Shown here piece after piece: positions 51,403 through 61,004 of a stretch of 64,000 nt of DNA (positions are counted from its first letter, which is position 1; the number at the start of each line of letters is the position of its first letter). The notes under the pieces are model-generated. The model was given only the letters and a program-made list of their open reading frames with translations. It ran no database searches and was not told the origin of the DNA. The position numbers were made by a program, and so were the translations under genes. The DNA comes from Euglena gracilis (taxonomy: Eukaryota > Euglenida > Euglenophyceae > Euglenales). The DNA lies in the NCBI GenBank assembly GCA_039621445.1, contig CP154955.1:19324691-19388690 (forward strand), given 5' to 3'.

Positions 51403-52396
51403 TGGAAAGGTTGAATGGGTCCCCGGGTGGGTGAGTATGGCGCCCTCCGGCCTTCAAAAAAAACCTGCTCTCGACAACCTCCAAAGTGGCATACTTCAGG
51501 AGACATTTTGGCCAGTCAGTTTGGTGGTGGTGGACAGCTATGGAGGTGTACCCCACCAAAACTTGCCTGGGTTGCTAGTGGAGTGGTGGTCCCTCACATC
51601 AAAATGCAGTCGTTGAAAGCATCTTTACCGGTTCCCGTAAACTCAAAGTTTGCACAGATGACCCCCCGTGACCCCCCACCATTATTATCATGTGCGCGTT
51701 AATCAAGGGGGGTATGACCCCAACACATCAGTTGGTACAGCCTGAGATGGGGAGAGGGTTAACTTTAAGCGATTGAAATGCTTGAATGAGCGTGAGGGGT
51801 GGCTGCGCTGGCCGTCAACCAGAGCCTGGTGTGAGGCAGACCCAAAGAGCTGTAAATTAAAACTTTGAAAAATTCTGAGTTTCAACCATTGGAAATGAGT
51901 CAAAAAATCAAATATTTTAACTTGTTTAAGCCATTGTTTGTATGATGGGGTGGGCTGGTGAGAATCGTGGAGGGTCTTATTGGGGAAGAGAAACCACCAA
52001 TGTCCCCACACTGGCTGGCGTCGCGCTTCCCAAACCACCAATGTCCCCACACTGGCGTCGCGCTTCGAGTAGAGCCGGAGAACTTCTGGCTTGGACAGGC
52101 TTTGCCGTTGCGGAGGTTGTGTGAGGAGGTGGGTGGGCCCCAGCCGGACCCCCCAGAGGGCAGGGACCCCCCTTGCTGATAATAAACCCTCCCAATCCCC
52201 AATGGCCAATGATCCGCACGGAGCCCCAATTGGCAGGCCGTTCTGGTCACCCCCCCCCCCCCGGGCGGGGGGATCTAGACATATTGGCTTTGGCTTCATG
52301 GACACACTCTGGCTCAACTGTTTCAGTGGCCTTCTCTTACCTAGCTGCTGGTTTTGGTGCGGCGTGCTAAGATTCCTGCCAGCGAGGCCACCCCGC

Positions 52397-52545
52397 AGAC
52401 AAACGTCCACAATGAGGGGCTGTGGAGGTGACAAGTGTATGTGGGCATTGACAGAGGAGGCAGAGGAGCTTTTTTGGAGAAGATGAGAGGTTTTACTGAA
52501 GAGTAAAGAATTTTATTCACATTAGAGGAAAACACCTTACAAAAA
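52397..52545 (+). pseudogene. Decayed copy of the last exon of the 45.6-46.5 kb gene
   Basis: The frame starts QTNVHNEGLWR and then meets TGA; further on it shows YVGIDRGGRGAFLEKMRG with an indel after it. Nucleotide identity to 46388-46531 stays high past the stop codon, including the AATAAA tail. Confidence 0.7.
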
Positions 52546-52785
52546 TAAATTATACCATTGAAACAAATCATATCACAAAATACATATCATATAATAAATA
52601 AAGCACATAATTATAGAATGCACATGTGTGATATAATAATTTTTATGGCATTATGGTTTATAACAATGAAATATTTTATTAAAATATTCATTTCTTTTGC
52701 TTGCTCTATCTATATATGCATATCACATATTTTTGGATTATATTGTATTTTTTTATATGTATTGCGGTGCACATTTTCTAGAAGA

Positions 52786-52937
52786 ATGTCAAACAATGCA
52801 AGAGAAATTGCCACGCAAATCGATTTTCAACAGCACTATTGGGTTACTGACTCAAACTATTTCCATTTCCAAAAGATATTTTGTGGAGCATCGAAGGATG
52901 CGGTCATCAACAAGATGAGGGGCGCACTCAAAGAGTT
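52786..52937 (+). CDS. Plus-strand frame related to 47.8 kb
   Basis: From an ATG it reads MSNNAREIATQIDFQQHYWV, TDSNYFHFQKIFCGASKDAV, INKMRGALKE and then runs into block C in a different frame. It matches 47806-47920 closely. It may be the preserved N-terminus of that protein on a broken copy. Confidence 0.4.
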
Positions 52938-52939
52938 AG

Positions 52940-53408
52940 TAGTCGAAACATGGCTGACCCATTCCTCACAATGCCACCGGCCAACTTCATGTGGGTGGTG
53001 ATTGAGATCAGGAGTTTGTCTAAGGGTGGGCCAACGCCATGAGAAGACAACCAAATATGCAGTTTGACTGCTGTGTTGCTGGACGTTGTTTCCCTCCCAA
53101 GGCTGGCCGATGATGAGACTGCCGGGCGTGTAGCCGAGACGAGCTTTACTCCAAATGCAGAAATGTTGGAGGAATTTCGCTGAACAAATGACCAGATTGC
53201 TGTAGAAACTAAAATTATTGTCAAGGTCTTTTGCCAATGGCTTCTTTCAAGCTTCTGGTGTCCAGTGAGCCCCCAGCACCTGGGGGTAGACCCACAAATG
53301 GTGATCATCGTGGGACAACCCATCCCCACTTCCCTGCACCACACGTGAGCTGGCACTTCTATAATTACTGTTGCAATGTTGTGACACCAACAAAAGGTGT
53401 GGGTAAGC
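52940..53408. repeat. Duplicated block C, copy 2
   Basis: Copy of 46600-47105 with small indels that break the plus-strand frame (VVETWL then ADPFLTMPPANFMWVVIEI). Confidence 0.7.
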
Positions 53409-54337
53409 GTTGGGTGACTTGGTTCCAAAAAGTCATCTACCAAACACCGTACGTGGGCTGCGTGTCTGGAAGACCTCATGGATAAAACCCTCTCTATCGA
53501 CAAAAATAACACGCTCCCAGCAGACTGCCCACTGCAGACGTCCAGACAAATTCAGGCCCCTGATGCAACACCACTGCTCCTCCATCACGGTGCTGGTTGT
53601 AATTTTGAGTTCCCTCCGACATTAAAATTGCTGGTGCTTTTCGCCTTTGTGTGTGATCAATATGAAAAATTGCACAACAAAAAAGCCTCTTTCAGCCTTT
53701 CTGTCCGAGCAATTTGAAAAATCTTTGACCCCTGACCTTCTGATGATTGTCAAAGCTGGTTGGGAGGAGCCGTGAAGCACGTTCCATATCATCGTTTTGG
53801 TGGTTAGGTGGGGGATGTCCCCCCCCCCCTCCTGGACTGGAGGGAGGTCCCCCACCTGCCAAGGGGGGTCCAGACCGACTCCGAGGGTTCCCAAGAACCC
53901 TCAAAAGGTCAAAAATTTCCTTCCTTTTTTCTTGCATTTTTGACAAGATTTTGCCCAAAACAGTGCCCAAAATGGCACCTTTGGCCGTTTGGCCGTTTTG
54001 GGGGGTCAGAAATTTTCGGCCTATCAATTGTCTATTCCAAAATAAGCTGGCTGCCTCCTAAATTGCAGAAAAAAGATTAATTATAATTGTCATTCTGTGA
54101 CACAGCAAATACCAAAATGCGGTATCGTAATGGTATTTTTATGCGGTATTGCATAAATTTTATTGTATTGTACTATTAATACTGTATTATTATTTTCAGG
54201 TGTCTATTTGGGTATATTTTGAGATTGTTGTTTGATACATTTGTTGTGATCATTCTTTTCCCTGTCATTGTTGACTTCTTCTTCTTCTTTATAAGTAATG
54301 CTTGGCTGGATTGACTTAATCCATTTTTATAATATAT

Positions 54338-54709
54338 ATGGCAATCAGAACCTTCTGGCATTTCGATGTGTGCGAGTGGGAACCCTTTCGCTTTCCTCTG
54401 AATTTGACTGCTGTCACCAATGAGGACCCGAAGAAAACCCTCGAAAAGGCAGAATTCTGGGATTGATACCTCAAAGGAAACCTTTGTCAGAACCCTGACA
54501 CCTTCAATGACCCCCAATACATCGATTTGAGTGAGAGGGTTCGTATACCCTCGACACTTTCAATTGAAGATATTGCCTTCAAAAATAGGGCGGACCAGGT
54601 GTGTTTTTTTGCAGAGTTGGAGGGAAGAAGACAGGAGTTGTTCAATGGATACCTGATTCAGGCAATACACGCCCGGAACATTGAACCCTTCAAGCTTCTT
54701 ATATCCCAT
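54338..54709 (+). CDS. Plus-strand first exon with one in-frame TGA
   Basis: From the ATG at 54338 the frame reads MAIRTFWHFDVCEWEPFRFP, LNLTAVTNEDPKKTLEKAEF, W-D, TGA (54464-54466), YLKGNLCQNPDTFNDPQYID, LSERVRIPSTLSIEDIAFKN, RADQVCFFAELEGRRQELFN, GYLIQAIHARNIEPFKLLIS and meets a GTATGT donor. 124 codons with a single stop is a strong coding signal. The TGA may be a nonsense mutation, a read error or a recoded codon. No family is recognised. Confidence 0.55.
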
Positions 54710-54925
<216 letters not shown>

Positions 54926-54944
54926 CTGTTGGGAAGGTCTGGTG

Positions 54945-55110
54945 GGGGGGTCGACCCCCCCACCCAGGAGGTGGGTCGACCCACCACAGCATTTTCACAG
55001 ATTTTTGAACAAATTTTTCATGGCACCAAACTTTTTGGGGTCGAAAATTGGTGATCCCGGAGATAAGGGAGGAGGTGGGAGGGGGGGTAGTCGACCCCCC
55101 ACCCACCACC
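54945..55110. repeat. GTCGACCCCCC element
   Basis: GGGGGGTCGACCCCCCCACC near both ends, with an AT-rich middle (ACAAATTTTTCATGGCACC). Related to units at 16262-16400. Confidence 0.5.
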
Positions 55111-55433
55111 CTGGCTGTTTGCCTGGATGTGGGTGTGGGTGTGGGTGTGGGTGTGGGTATGGGTATGCGTATGACTAATCGACCCTCCCCGAATCCGATA
55201 AAAATTGCACGAAAACAGGGTGTTTCATACGCTGCAGAAAATCAAAACTGGGACCCAACCAGGGTTCAATATATGGGCAGGTGGGGGGTCCGACCCCCCC
55301 TCCGGTCTAGCAGGGGGGGAACACCCCCCCAGCTACGGATTTTCGGCCCAGCTCAAAGCGCCACCCTCCTTCCACACTTCCATAATATTGTTATTTTGGA
55401 GGTTTTTCATGCTTTTTGGGGGGGAAGCATTAC

Positions 55434-55540
55434 TTTTGCGAGCTTTCGCGCTTCATTGTGGCACAAAACTGATGGATTTTCTTGATTAGGATGGACTTCC
55501 CCACAGTCTCGGAGCAGACGTAACGCCGTGTGATAGAAAC
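55434..55540 (-). CDS. Minus-strand exon (SETVGKSILIKKI)
   Basis: Between TTTTCCAG and GTAATG on the minus strand. It reads VSITRRYVCSETVGKSILIK, KIHQFCATMKRESSQ. Both splice signals are strong. Basic and Cys-containing; the family is not recognised. It probably follows the coding sequence at 56.1-56.9 kb. Confidence 0.55.
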
Positions 55541-56139
55541 CTGGAAAACACCAGCAGGAAGAAAGCTGAAGCCCTGACATGGCAGCCGTGGGGAGAATTT
55601 TCGGATGAAGCACGTTGTCTCATGGGGTGGGGGGGGCAAAGGAGGATTCCGGCATCCTGACACTTGTGGTTGCGGACGATATGGGGCACACCTGCCACTG
55701 ATACCAGCGCACCGGCTCACAATTCAATTTGGGTCTGGGCTGGGCCGTCGCCTCTCAACTCACTGGAAAGAAGGGGCAACGCCTGTAGCCCAGAAAAGCA
55801 GGACCAATCGCATCTGATCCGCGAATAATTGCTTGCAATCACTTTCAAGCCGTTCGTTTGGGCCCAATAGCCCCCCCAACCTTTCCCGTATCCCCTCATG
55901 ACGCACCCACATATACTTCCATAACATGCATCAAACAACAAAACCATGCTGCCACTCGACGACGTAACGACCATGCTGTCCCCGTCCACGCCGACACGGT
56001 GCTCCAAATCTAATGGGGAAGGCATCGCCGACATCGACACTAACTGACACTAGACTCATCGCCGACATCGACACTAACTGACACTAGACTAACGTGGTGG
56101 CGGGGGGGGGGGGATGGCAGTAGGTCCGGGGGGGAGGCG

Positions 56140-56535
56140 AGGGCCCGGGGGGGAGCGGTACACGACTCGCCCGCCGACGCGCAGCAGGGCGTAGAGGTGC
56201 GGCTCGTCCGCGACGCAGCGCGGCCGGTTGAAGCGGGCCCGCAGGCACGCCACGCGCAGCAGCCCCGGCAGCCCCAGCGCAGCGGCGGTCCGCCAGTCGG
56301 CGACCACCTTGCGCCGCGGGCCGGCCGAGACCACTCTGAGGGGCGGAGGGGTCTGCAAGTTAAATTGTGATACAGCCCAGAACCCCTCAACTTGTGGGCC
56401 CCAGCGAAATCGGCTGCACAAATTCTTTCGGGTTTGTACTGGTCCCTGATACCGGCGGTAGGCCCACGTTGTCTGGATGAGTTGACTTCCAGGCCCAGAG
56501 TCTTCGGTATCAGTCATGGCGGTGAAATTGTTCAA
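56140..56535 (-). CDS. Minus-strand coding segment (WRTAAALGLPGLLRVACLR)
   Basis: One open frame from an ATG at 56535. The lead reads MTDTEDSGPGSQLIQTTWAY; the strongly GC-biased part reads VVSAGPRRKVVADWRTAAAL, GLPGLLRVACLRARFNRPRC, VADEPHLYALLRVGGRVVYR. An AG at 56336 could start the GC-rich part as a separate exon, in which case the lead is intron. The family is not recognised. Confidence 0.5.
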
Positions 56536-56700
56536 ATAACTTGGGATGCTGGGTCACGAGAACCACCTTTTTCTGACTGAGTGCCAGGTTCTGTGAGCAC
56601 TGCCAGGGGCAAGGGCCCCGGCAGGACGTTTGGGGAGGCTGGGGGTTCTTTTCATCCCGAGCGTTCGACAGTCAGCCTGAGATCTGGGGGACAGACTGAC

Positions 56701-56865
56701 AGTGTGCGGGACAGAAATCTTATGCAACCGCTGCGGTCTGCCTGGTGGGGCGGCCAGGGAGAGGAGGGCGGACCGGCCGTGCAGCACGCCATCCGCGATG
56801 GCCTGGATGGCGGCCTGGATGTGGGGGCGCCAGAGGGCGGTGGCCGCGATGGAGGCCACGCGCGT
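56701..56865 (-). CDS. Minus-strand exon (AATALWRPHIQAAIQAIADG)
   Basis: Between CTTCTTCAG and GTCAGT on the minus strand, exactly 55 codons in phase 0. It reads TRVASIAATALWRPHIQAAI, QAIADGVLHGRSALLSLAAP, PGRPQRLHKISVPHT. Helical, Ala/Ile-rich. The family is not recognised. Confidence 0.6.
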
Positions 56866-56869
56866 CTGA

Positions 56870-57850
56870 AGAAGGAGAACGGCTGAGAGCTTGACCCCCC
56901 AAAAATAACACCCCGGATCTCCTTTTGGGTCCATTGCTGAAAATCCCAAGTGGGGTCTTATTTGGGGGGGGGTCGACTTTTGGATTTTTGCTGAAAAATT
57001 CATCAAAAACATTATTTTTCGAAATGAGCAAAAAAAGTAAAACGCCCCACCGACAACCCCCCCCCCCCAAAACCACTGGCCAACCAATGGATGACCGACT
57101 GCACTGCAAACCCACCCCCAAAAACAGACAATTCGCAAATTTTCGGACCAAGATGTCGTGAAAAAAAATGTTGCTTTTGACAGATTTTGTCAAAAATCAT
57201 ATTGTACATTGTAGGGGGGGAATTCTGGGTCATTTTGGGGGGTTGGGGTTTGACCCTTCGGCTGACAAAAGCAAACCAGATCCTACTAACCCCAGGGGAG
57301 GGGGCATAGACGAGAGGGGCAGGGCAATCCAGCCCTCTGTACATGTGTGGACATACTTCCCTGGAGCTTACCATGATCCTCAGCGCTGCTCCCCAAAGGG
57401 GTAAACCATCACCCATAACATAAAGGAGGTAGAAAGGAGTGCCCCCTCCCATTAATGGCAGAGTGGTTTTTAGCTCATATGACCTCTCGGGGTCCCATCC
57501 CACACCCTGGTGTACTCCTGCATCTCTGCAAGCCCCGGTTGCTGGGCTTGGGCCAGAAATTTCGGCTGGCTGGAGATATGGGCAGGCGGGCTGCTATTTT
57601 TGAGGAAAGGATGTCCAACACCCAAACCCACAAAAACTCAAACCCACATTCGACATTATTTGACGTTTTCTTCCGGGACTGGCCAGCAGGGAAAAGCAGC
57701 ATCCCCCGGGGTAGGGGGAGGTGCGGATGGTGATGCGTCTGGCTGGGCTGAAATCAAGGCTGGCTGAAGCAACCCCCACCCCACCCCCCCCATGGGGGAG
57801 GTCTGCAAAATTTTTTTGACCGAGATGCCGGGTGACTCTCCCGTCAAGGC
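56870..57850. other. Stretch without a supported gene
   Basis: G and C tracts and short frames only. It lies between the stop codon of one minus-strand gene (57856) and the first recognised exon of the next. Confidence 0.4.
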
Positions 57851-57855
57851 CATGG

Positions 57856-57971
57856 TTAGTCCTCCGACACCTCTCCGGACATGTCGAGAACGTCCTGCTC
57901 CACGGCCTGCCCCCGGCACTGCATGGCGACGAGGGGCGCGGCGGAGAGTGAGTCTCCGACGAACCGGATGT
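57856..57971 (-). CDS. Unknown minus-strand gene, last exon
   Basis: After CCGCACAG (minus strand) it reads DIRFVGDSLSAAPLVAMQCR, GQAVEQDVLDMSGEVSED and TAA. Acidic C-terminus. It fixes the 3' end of the gene whose exons continue to 60.99 kb. Confidence 0.6.
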
Positions 57972-58074
57972 CTGTGCGGTCAGGGCCCCCCAAGGCTCAC
58001 TTCCGCTGCTTTGTTACTTGGACCAGGCTTTCTTTCCAACCCCGGGGGACAGGGGGGTTGCCTGGTGCTACGGG

Positions 58075-58200
58075 GTTCCTGCCCATACCACAAGGCACTC
58101 CGGGGGTCAGTTTTGGGTCCCGGTGCCTGCTGACCAAGCCAATTTCCCTTCTTGAAAATGGGGGGAGGTGCTATTGCACAACCCACCCCAAAACCTAACC
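58075..58200. repeat. GGGGGTCAGTTTTGG repeat, copy 2
   Basis: Matches 35684-35860 over the phrases GGGGGTCAGTTTTGG, GGTGCCTGC and GACCAAGCCAATTTCC. Confidence 0.65.
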
Positions 58201-58269
58201 CCCATGTGGGAGGTCGGTTTCGGGTTCCGAAAGCGCCCTGCTCCCCTGACTGCTGCTCATAGTACCCAC

Positions 58270-58535
58270 CCAGTGGTTTTTTTCTCCAGACCCGAGAGGG
58301 TCCGGACCCACCCACCCATCCCCTGGGAGGGCCTGGGGGGGGGGGGGGGGCTCGGGGGGACCAACTTTGGGGGGGTCAATTTGGGGTGCAAAAATTGTTT
58401 CGGTGCTTCACGCCAAAAAAAAATAGAGGAAACCCCCACCTCTGCGGGGAACCCACTCGCCCCCCCCCCCCCGGGAGGGGCTCAGCCGGGACCTACCCAC
58501 CCCCCCCTGGGTCACAAAACTTAAAAAAAAATTCT
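58270..58535. repeat. GGGTCC...CACCCACC element, copy at 58.3 kb
   Basis: Same order of phrases as 17674-17960, including CTCGGGGGGAC, GGGGGTCAATTT and CACAAAACTTAAAAAAAA. The core reads CGGTGCTTCACGCC. Confidence 0.6.
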
Positions 58536-58987
58536 GTACCCACCCCCTCGGGGGTGGGTGCGAGGTTCCTTAAAAAGACCTCAGAACAAGCAACAACCCC
58601 GCAGCACAGCATGGGGTTCAGCAGAGGTGGCGGATATTGGAGGCGGCACTGCAGCCAGGGCCGAATGGAAGGCCTGGTGGGGGGGGGGGGGTACCCACAC
58701 CCACGAAAACAGTTTACAAGGGAAAATTACTTTACCCAAAAAAAAATCGGTGCCCCTGGATGTAGCGCATCGCTTGGGTCCCCAACTTGCATTGACCATA
58801 TTTGAGTGGATCTTTGGGTTCGTTGAGCGCCTGCACCGAGATCCCACCCTACCGGGGGGGAGGGGGGGTAGTGCTCAGAGAACAGGTGGTCAAATCCAGC
58901 TTGATCGGCAACGTTGCACGGAGGGGGGTTTTGTCATGGAAGGTGGAAATGCGGGGGGGGGGGGGGGGCTCGGCCATTGGCCGCCAC

Positions 58988-59086
58988 CTCCCAGCTGAGG
59001 TTGCTTCCAGGCACAGGGTTAGAGTTAAGATTGTCACGCGAACAGTTGAGCTCAAACTTCGTCACATTGGCACGGACTTTGCCGAC
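58988..59086 (-). CDS. Unknown minus-strand gene, exon with N-glycosylation sites
   Basis: The frame reads KVRANVTKFELNCSRDNLNS, NPVPGSNLSWE then donor GTGGCG. Three sequons (NVT, NCS, NLS) suggest a lumenal domain. The acceptor is one of two AGs near 59090; its phase does not join the exon at 59127 without a shift. Confidence 0.5.
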
Positions 59087-59126
59087 GAGGGCTGGGGAGG
59101 GCCTGTGAGGGGTCCGCAGGGTCCAC

Positions 59127-59231
59127 CATCTGGTACAGCTCGAAGTGCAGCCCGTCGTGGCCCTGCAGGGCGCGGATGGCCACCGGCGTGTTGGGCAGGA
59201 CCAGGTCGGCGTTGGGAAACACATCCATGAT
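59127..59231 (-). CDS. Unknown minus-strand gene, exon (MDVFPNADLVLPNTP)
   Basis: After TGTTGCAG (minus strand), exactly 35 codons: IMDVFPNADLVLPNTPVAIR, ALQGHDGLHFELYQM, ending before GTGGAC. The frame is also open for 26 more codons. It joins the exon at 59795-59896 in phase 0. Mixed beta-rich pattern; no family recognised. Confidence 0.6.
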
Positions 59232-59794
59232 CTGCAACAGGGGTTTGGGGTGGGCAGGGGAGGGGGGGCGTAACGTTGACCGCTCGAAAAGCGCGACAAA
59301 AAGACAACAATAAAAAAAAACACAAATTCGATGTCATATGCCAGAAGACATCATTTTTGTAAATTTGGAGCAATACCTGGAACAGTTTTTGTTCTCACTG
59401 CAGAATGTCTTCTTCTAAGAATGACACATTGAATGAATTTGTGATTTTAATTATGCCATGCGAAACCAGTCGGACGGTCAAATCCCCCGTGAAGTCTGGA
59501 GATCCTCCTTTTGGATAGTCTCCTGCTCATCCCCACCTCTCACCCACTCAGGGCGTTTTGCTTATTTTTTTCCAGGAAATTCTGGGTCCGCTGGGAAATC
59601 ATTTCCATTCCAACCACGTTCGTGGACATTCGTGATTATTCGTGATTTTGGAAAATCCCCAAACTCGTGCTGGTTCGTGATTATTCGTAACCATTCATGG
59701 CACGAATTTGTGGGAAACCCTGCATGATGATGCCCTGCATGCGAGAGGTATCCAGGCGGCAGGGCCGCTCACAAGGCAGACTGGCGGGGGGCAC

Positions 59795-59896
59795 CTCGTG
59801 CGGGGGGTCCTGCGGGCCGCAGATCTTGAGGACGAAGGGAGGGCGGACGCGCGGCTCGTGGAGCTGCAGCCGCAGCTGGAGGAAGTACAGATCGCC
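59795..59896 (-). CDS. Unknown minus-strand gene, exon (GDLYFLQLRLQLHEP)
   Basis: After CCTCGCAG (minus strand), 34 codons in phase 0: GDLYFLQLRLQLHEPRVRPP, FVLKICGPQDPPHE, then GTGCCC. The frame continues open for about 38 codons, so a longer exon is possible. Beta-strand-like alternation; the family is not recognised. Confidence 0.6.
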
Positions 59897-60179
59897 CTGC
59901 GAGGGGGGGGGGGAGGGGCCGGGAAGACAGCGGCCGGGAGGCCGGCGCCACATGGAAAGGCCGGCGGACGCCCCACCGTCGATGGGGCAGCGCCACACGA
60001 CTTGGACCTAACCCAATGGGGGTCGCCATATGGTTTTTTTTATTATACAACGTCAGAGGTGCCCCCCCCCCGGAGAGCCACGCCAGCGGGGGGGGGGGGA
60101 GGTTGCTGCTGGCCCTGCCCTGCCGTGCCGCTGGGTTGGAGGGCGGGGGAAAGGGTGGGGTGGGCCCGGGGAGGGGGAC

Positions 60180-60368
60180 CTTGCACTGCCCCGGGGCGTA
60201 GTTCTCCAGCTGGTTGATGGTATCGGCGAAGGCCTCCAGGTCGCCGCCCGGCAGGCGCCGGGCGTGGAAGCGGATGGCGCGGTCCGCCTCCAGGAGGAGG
60301 TCCGGCTGGTCCCACGCCGCCAGCCCGAACTTGGTCGGGTCGACCGCCAGCGGGGACGGCGGGGGCAT
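60180..60368 (-). CDS. Unknown minus-strand gene, exon with possible start codon
   Basis: Sixty-three codons from ATG to GTCCCC. It reads PLAVDPTKFGLAAWDQPDLL, LEADRAIRFHARRLPGGDLE, AFADTINQLENYAPGQCK. An in-frame TGA lies just upstream, so the ATG at 60368 is either the start or the sequence upstream holds an unseen acceptor. The outgoing phase 0 matches the exon at 59896. Confidence 0.6.
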
Positions 60369-60819
60369 CGGGCGGGGGCCGGGGGGTCAACCGGCGGCCA
60401 TGGATAGGGTCCGCTGTGGGAACGGGGGGAAGAGGGAGGTGTCAACTGACAGACAGGGCGTCTGGCCCCTCAGGAAATGCACGTGTGAAGGTCCCGCATG
60501 CGGAATACGCCCGCGGAGAAGGGCCACTGTTCAGGCACTCCCGCACCATCCCCGGTGGTCCCGTTTCGTTTATTGCCAACACCGGAGTGAAAATTGCTGG
60601 TCCACCCGCAACACACGGAAGCGCCAAACGGGGCAGATGGGGGGCCAAAGGCCGCAGGGCGGCAACACTGGGACCCCACGGAAGGGCAAAGAATGTCGTG
60701 GCACAGAGAAAATGCACTTGCAAGGGACTTCAACCTGACTTGGATAACACAAATTTTTCAAATAAAGCAAAGGACCAAACCTCGGTAGCCCCGCCCGGCA
60801 GTCTGGGCTGTGCTGTTCA

Positions 60820-60995
60820 GAGCAGCAAGGAAGACGGGAGGGCAGGCGTTGAGGAGTTCTCCGCAGGGAGCCGGCACAGGGCCAGGACGCCGTCCCCCCG
60901 GGCCTGGTCGTACAGCGCCAGGACGCGTCGCACGTGCTCGTCGCCCTCTGTTGGGGTGATGCGCACGAGAAAGTCCGGGAATGCCGCCCGGACGA
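60820..60995 (-). CDS. Minus-strand exon (FPDFLVRITPTEGDEHVRRV)
   Basis: After GGGGTAG (minus strand) it reads VVRAAFPDFLVRITPTEGDE, HVRRVLALYDQARGDGVLAL, CRLPAENSS and ends at TGA near 60823 unless spliced earlier. GC-ending codons. It could be an upstream exon of the 57.9-60.4 kb gene or the 3' end of another. Confidence 0.5.
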
Positions 60996-61004
60996 CTACC
61001 CCGG

